This document shows positions 4,874-5,086 of a stretch of 5,086 nt of DNA, piece by piece. Origin of the DNA: JADLGJ01 sp031423615 (GTDB lineage Bacteria; Omnitrophota; Gorgyraeia; Zapsychrales; JANLHA01); assembly GCA_031423615.1 (NCBI GenBank), contig JANPFV010000141.1, forward strand, positions 1 to 5,086, given 5' to 3'. The notes under the pieces are model-generated. The model had not been told where the DNA came from, searched no databases, and was given only the letters and a program-made list of their open reading frames with translations. How positions within the stretch are numbered: position 1 is the first letter of the stretch; every line of letters starts with the position of its first letter. Both the position numbers and the translations under genes were made by a program.

Positions 4874-4964
4874 AATCATATCAAAATTTATTGCAAGTCA
4901 AAACAATGTAACCTTGGCATTTGATACCGCCGGCGGCGCTCATGCAGATATGAATCTTTCATGA
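4854..4964 (+). CDS. Very small ORF, 36 residues, possibly a truncated gene start
   Basis: ATG 4854 follows SD GAGAAAGGAG (4838-4847) by 6 bases. The product begins MFLRTFEIISKFIASQNNVT and ends LAFDTAGGAHADMNLS: an amphipathic helix, a strand and a Gly/Ala turn. This outline resembles, only loosely, the N-terminus of CobT-like or VWA-type partners of MoxR ATPases, which would make it a truncated relative of the missing partner gene. Its TGA stop lies in a small hairpin (4962-4975). Nothing recognisable continues in the other frames. A real mini-protein is equally possible. Confidence 0.5.
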   Translation: MFLRTFEIISKFIASQNNVTLAFDTAGGAHADMNLS

Positions 4965-4975
4965 CCTTACGGTCA
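4962..4975 (+). repeat. Small hairpin across the stop codon of the 36-residue ORF
   Basis: TGACC (4962-4966) pairs with GGTCA (4971-4975) around TTAC. The first three bases are the stop codon. No T run follows, so it is not a terminator; it may be an operator half-palindrome or chance. Confidence 0.35.
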
Positions 4976-5022
4976 CAAGGGAGAATGTAAATATTGGCGA
5001 ATCGAAGTGCAATTTTAGTTCT

Positions 5023-5052
5023 TTGACAAGGACTTTCCGAAGGTGTTATTTT
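5023..5052 (+). promoter_or_regulatory. Rightward sigma70-type promoter, extended -10
   Basis: A perfect TTGACA (5023-5028) is followed after 18 bases by TATTTT (5047-5052), which keeps the first three and the last consensus bases. TGT (5044-5046) supplies the TGn extension. The predicted start is near 5059. It shares the TTGACA plus TGn design of the leftward promoter at 453-481. It would serve a gene beyond the window. Confidence 0.5.
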
Positions 5053-5085
5053 GGTGTGTAGCAATGCAGTTAAAAAAACACCAAA
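5050..5085. repeat. 8-bp inverted repeat overlapping the -10 box, operator-like
   Basis: TTTGGTGT (5050-5057) is perfectly complementary to ACACCAAA (5078-5085), with 20 bases between, including an A7 run. The left arm overlaps the -10 hexamer and the predicted start, so the pair is unlikely to form as an RNA hairpin and fits a two-site operator better. The window ends one base after it, so flanking symmetry cannot be judged. Confidence 0.4.
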
Positions 5086-5086
5086 G

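Larger units (their letters stand above)
4965..5086. other. Gene-free right end
   Basis: No credible gene lies here. An AAGGGAG (4977-4983) precedes an ATG directly followed by TAA (4985-4990), and a TTG at 4994 could give only MANRSAILVL before a stop that overlaps the -35 box at 5023. The stretch is best read as a control region for whatever lies beyond the right edge. Confidence 0.55.

Noticed and set aside
4977..5026. TTG-started 10-residue leader peptide (MANRSAILVL)
   Set aside because: Spacing from AAGGGAG is acceptable, but it lies upstream of the promoter, not in its leader, and has no run of a regulatory amino acid.
4954..5059. +1 frameshift extending the 36-residue ORF after CTT-TCA-TGA
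   Set aside because: The extension gives a Cys/Arg/Ser-rich tail without recognisable features and runs through the promoter; no clear slippery site or stimulator beyond a weak 5-bp hairpin.
1..5086. CRISPR array, tRNA, rRNA or insertion sequence
   Set aside because: No regularly spaced repeats, no cloverleaf or CCA-type ends, no transposase and no paired terminal repeats were found by eye.

Overview
The window looks like part of a bacterial mobile element, most likely a phage or a plasmid/prophage-like element. The evidence is tightly packed small genes, ATGA start/stop overlaps, strong Shine-Dalgarno (SD) sequences before nearly every gene (mostly variants of GAAAGGA), sigma70-type promoters with TTGACA -35 boxes, and many small proteins I cannot name. 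The host cannot be identified from the sequence. The SD and promoter style fit a bacterium, and Firmicutes-like SDs are common here, but that is only an impression.

Layout. (1) Positions 1-385 are read leftwards: a 93-residue helix-turn-helix protein resembling small DNA-packaging/terminase-type HTH proteins, then the first nine codons of a gene that runs off the left edge. The SD of that second gene is the exact complement of an 11-base segment just after the first gene's stop. (2) Positions 386-700 hold no gene but are dense in structure: a leftward extended -10 promoter, a leftward terminator-like hairpin between that promoter and the HTH gene, a G-rich stretch, an 8-bp GC-rich hairpin, and a second hairpin flanked by imperfect direct repeats. 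(3) Positions 701-913 encode a 70-residue unknown protein, followed by a strong rightward intrinsic terminator (937-975). (4) Positions 1008-4964 are a compact rightward gene train: a 91-residue unknown, a 77-residue unknown, a PC4/YdbC-type ssDNA-binding protein, a minimal ATP-dependent DNA ligase, a MoxR/CbbQ-like AAA+ ATPase, a SWIM zinc-finger protein, a Ku-like protein, and two very small ORFs (44 and 36 residues). (5) Positions 4965-5086 are non-coding with a good promoter pointing out of the right edge, overlapping an inverted repeat.

The most interesting reading is that 1528-4715 is a compact DNA end-handling module resembling non-homologous end joining. The ligase and PC4-like calls rest on clear motifs. 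The AAA+ and SWIM calls are also clear, and this pairing is known from MoxR-type chaperone operons. The Ku call is the key uncertain step: it rests on remote pattern similarity to the core of bacterial Ku plus its location in the same operon as a ligase. If it holds, the set Ku + ligase + PC4 + AAA+ + SWIM would be an unusual end-joining or genome-circularisation system. No primase or nuclease domain of the LigD type and no von Willebrand A partner of the ATPase is visible here.
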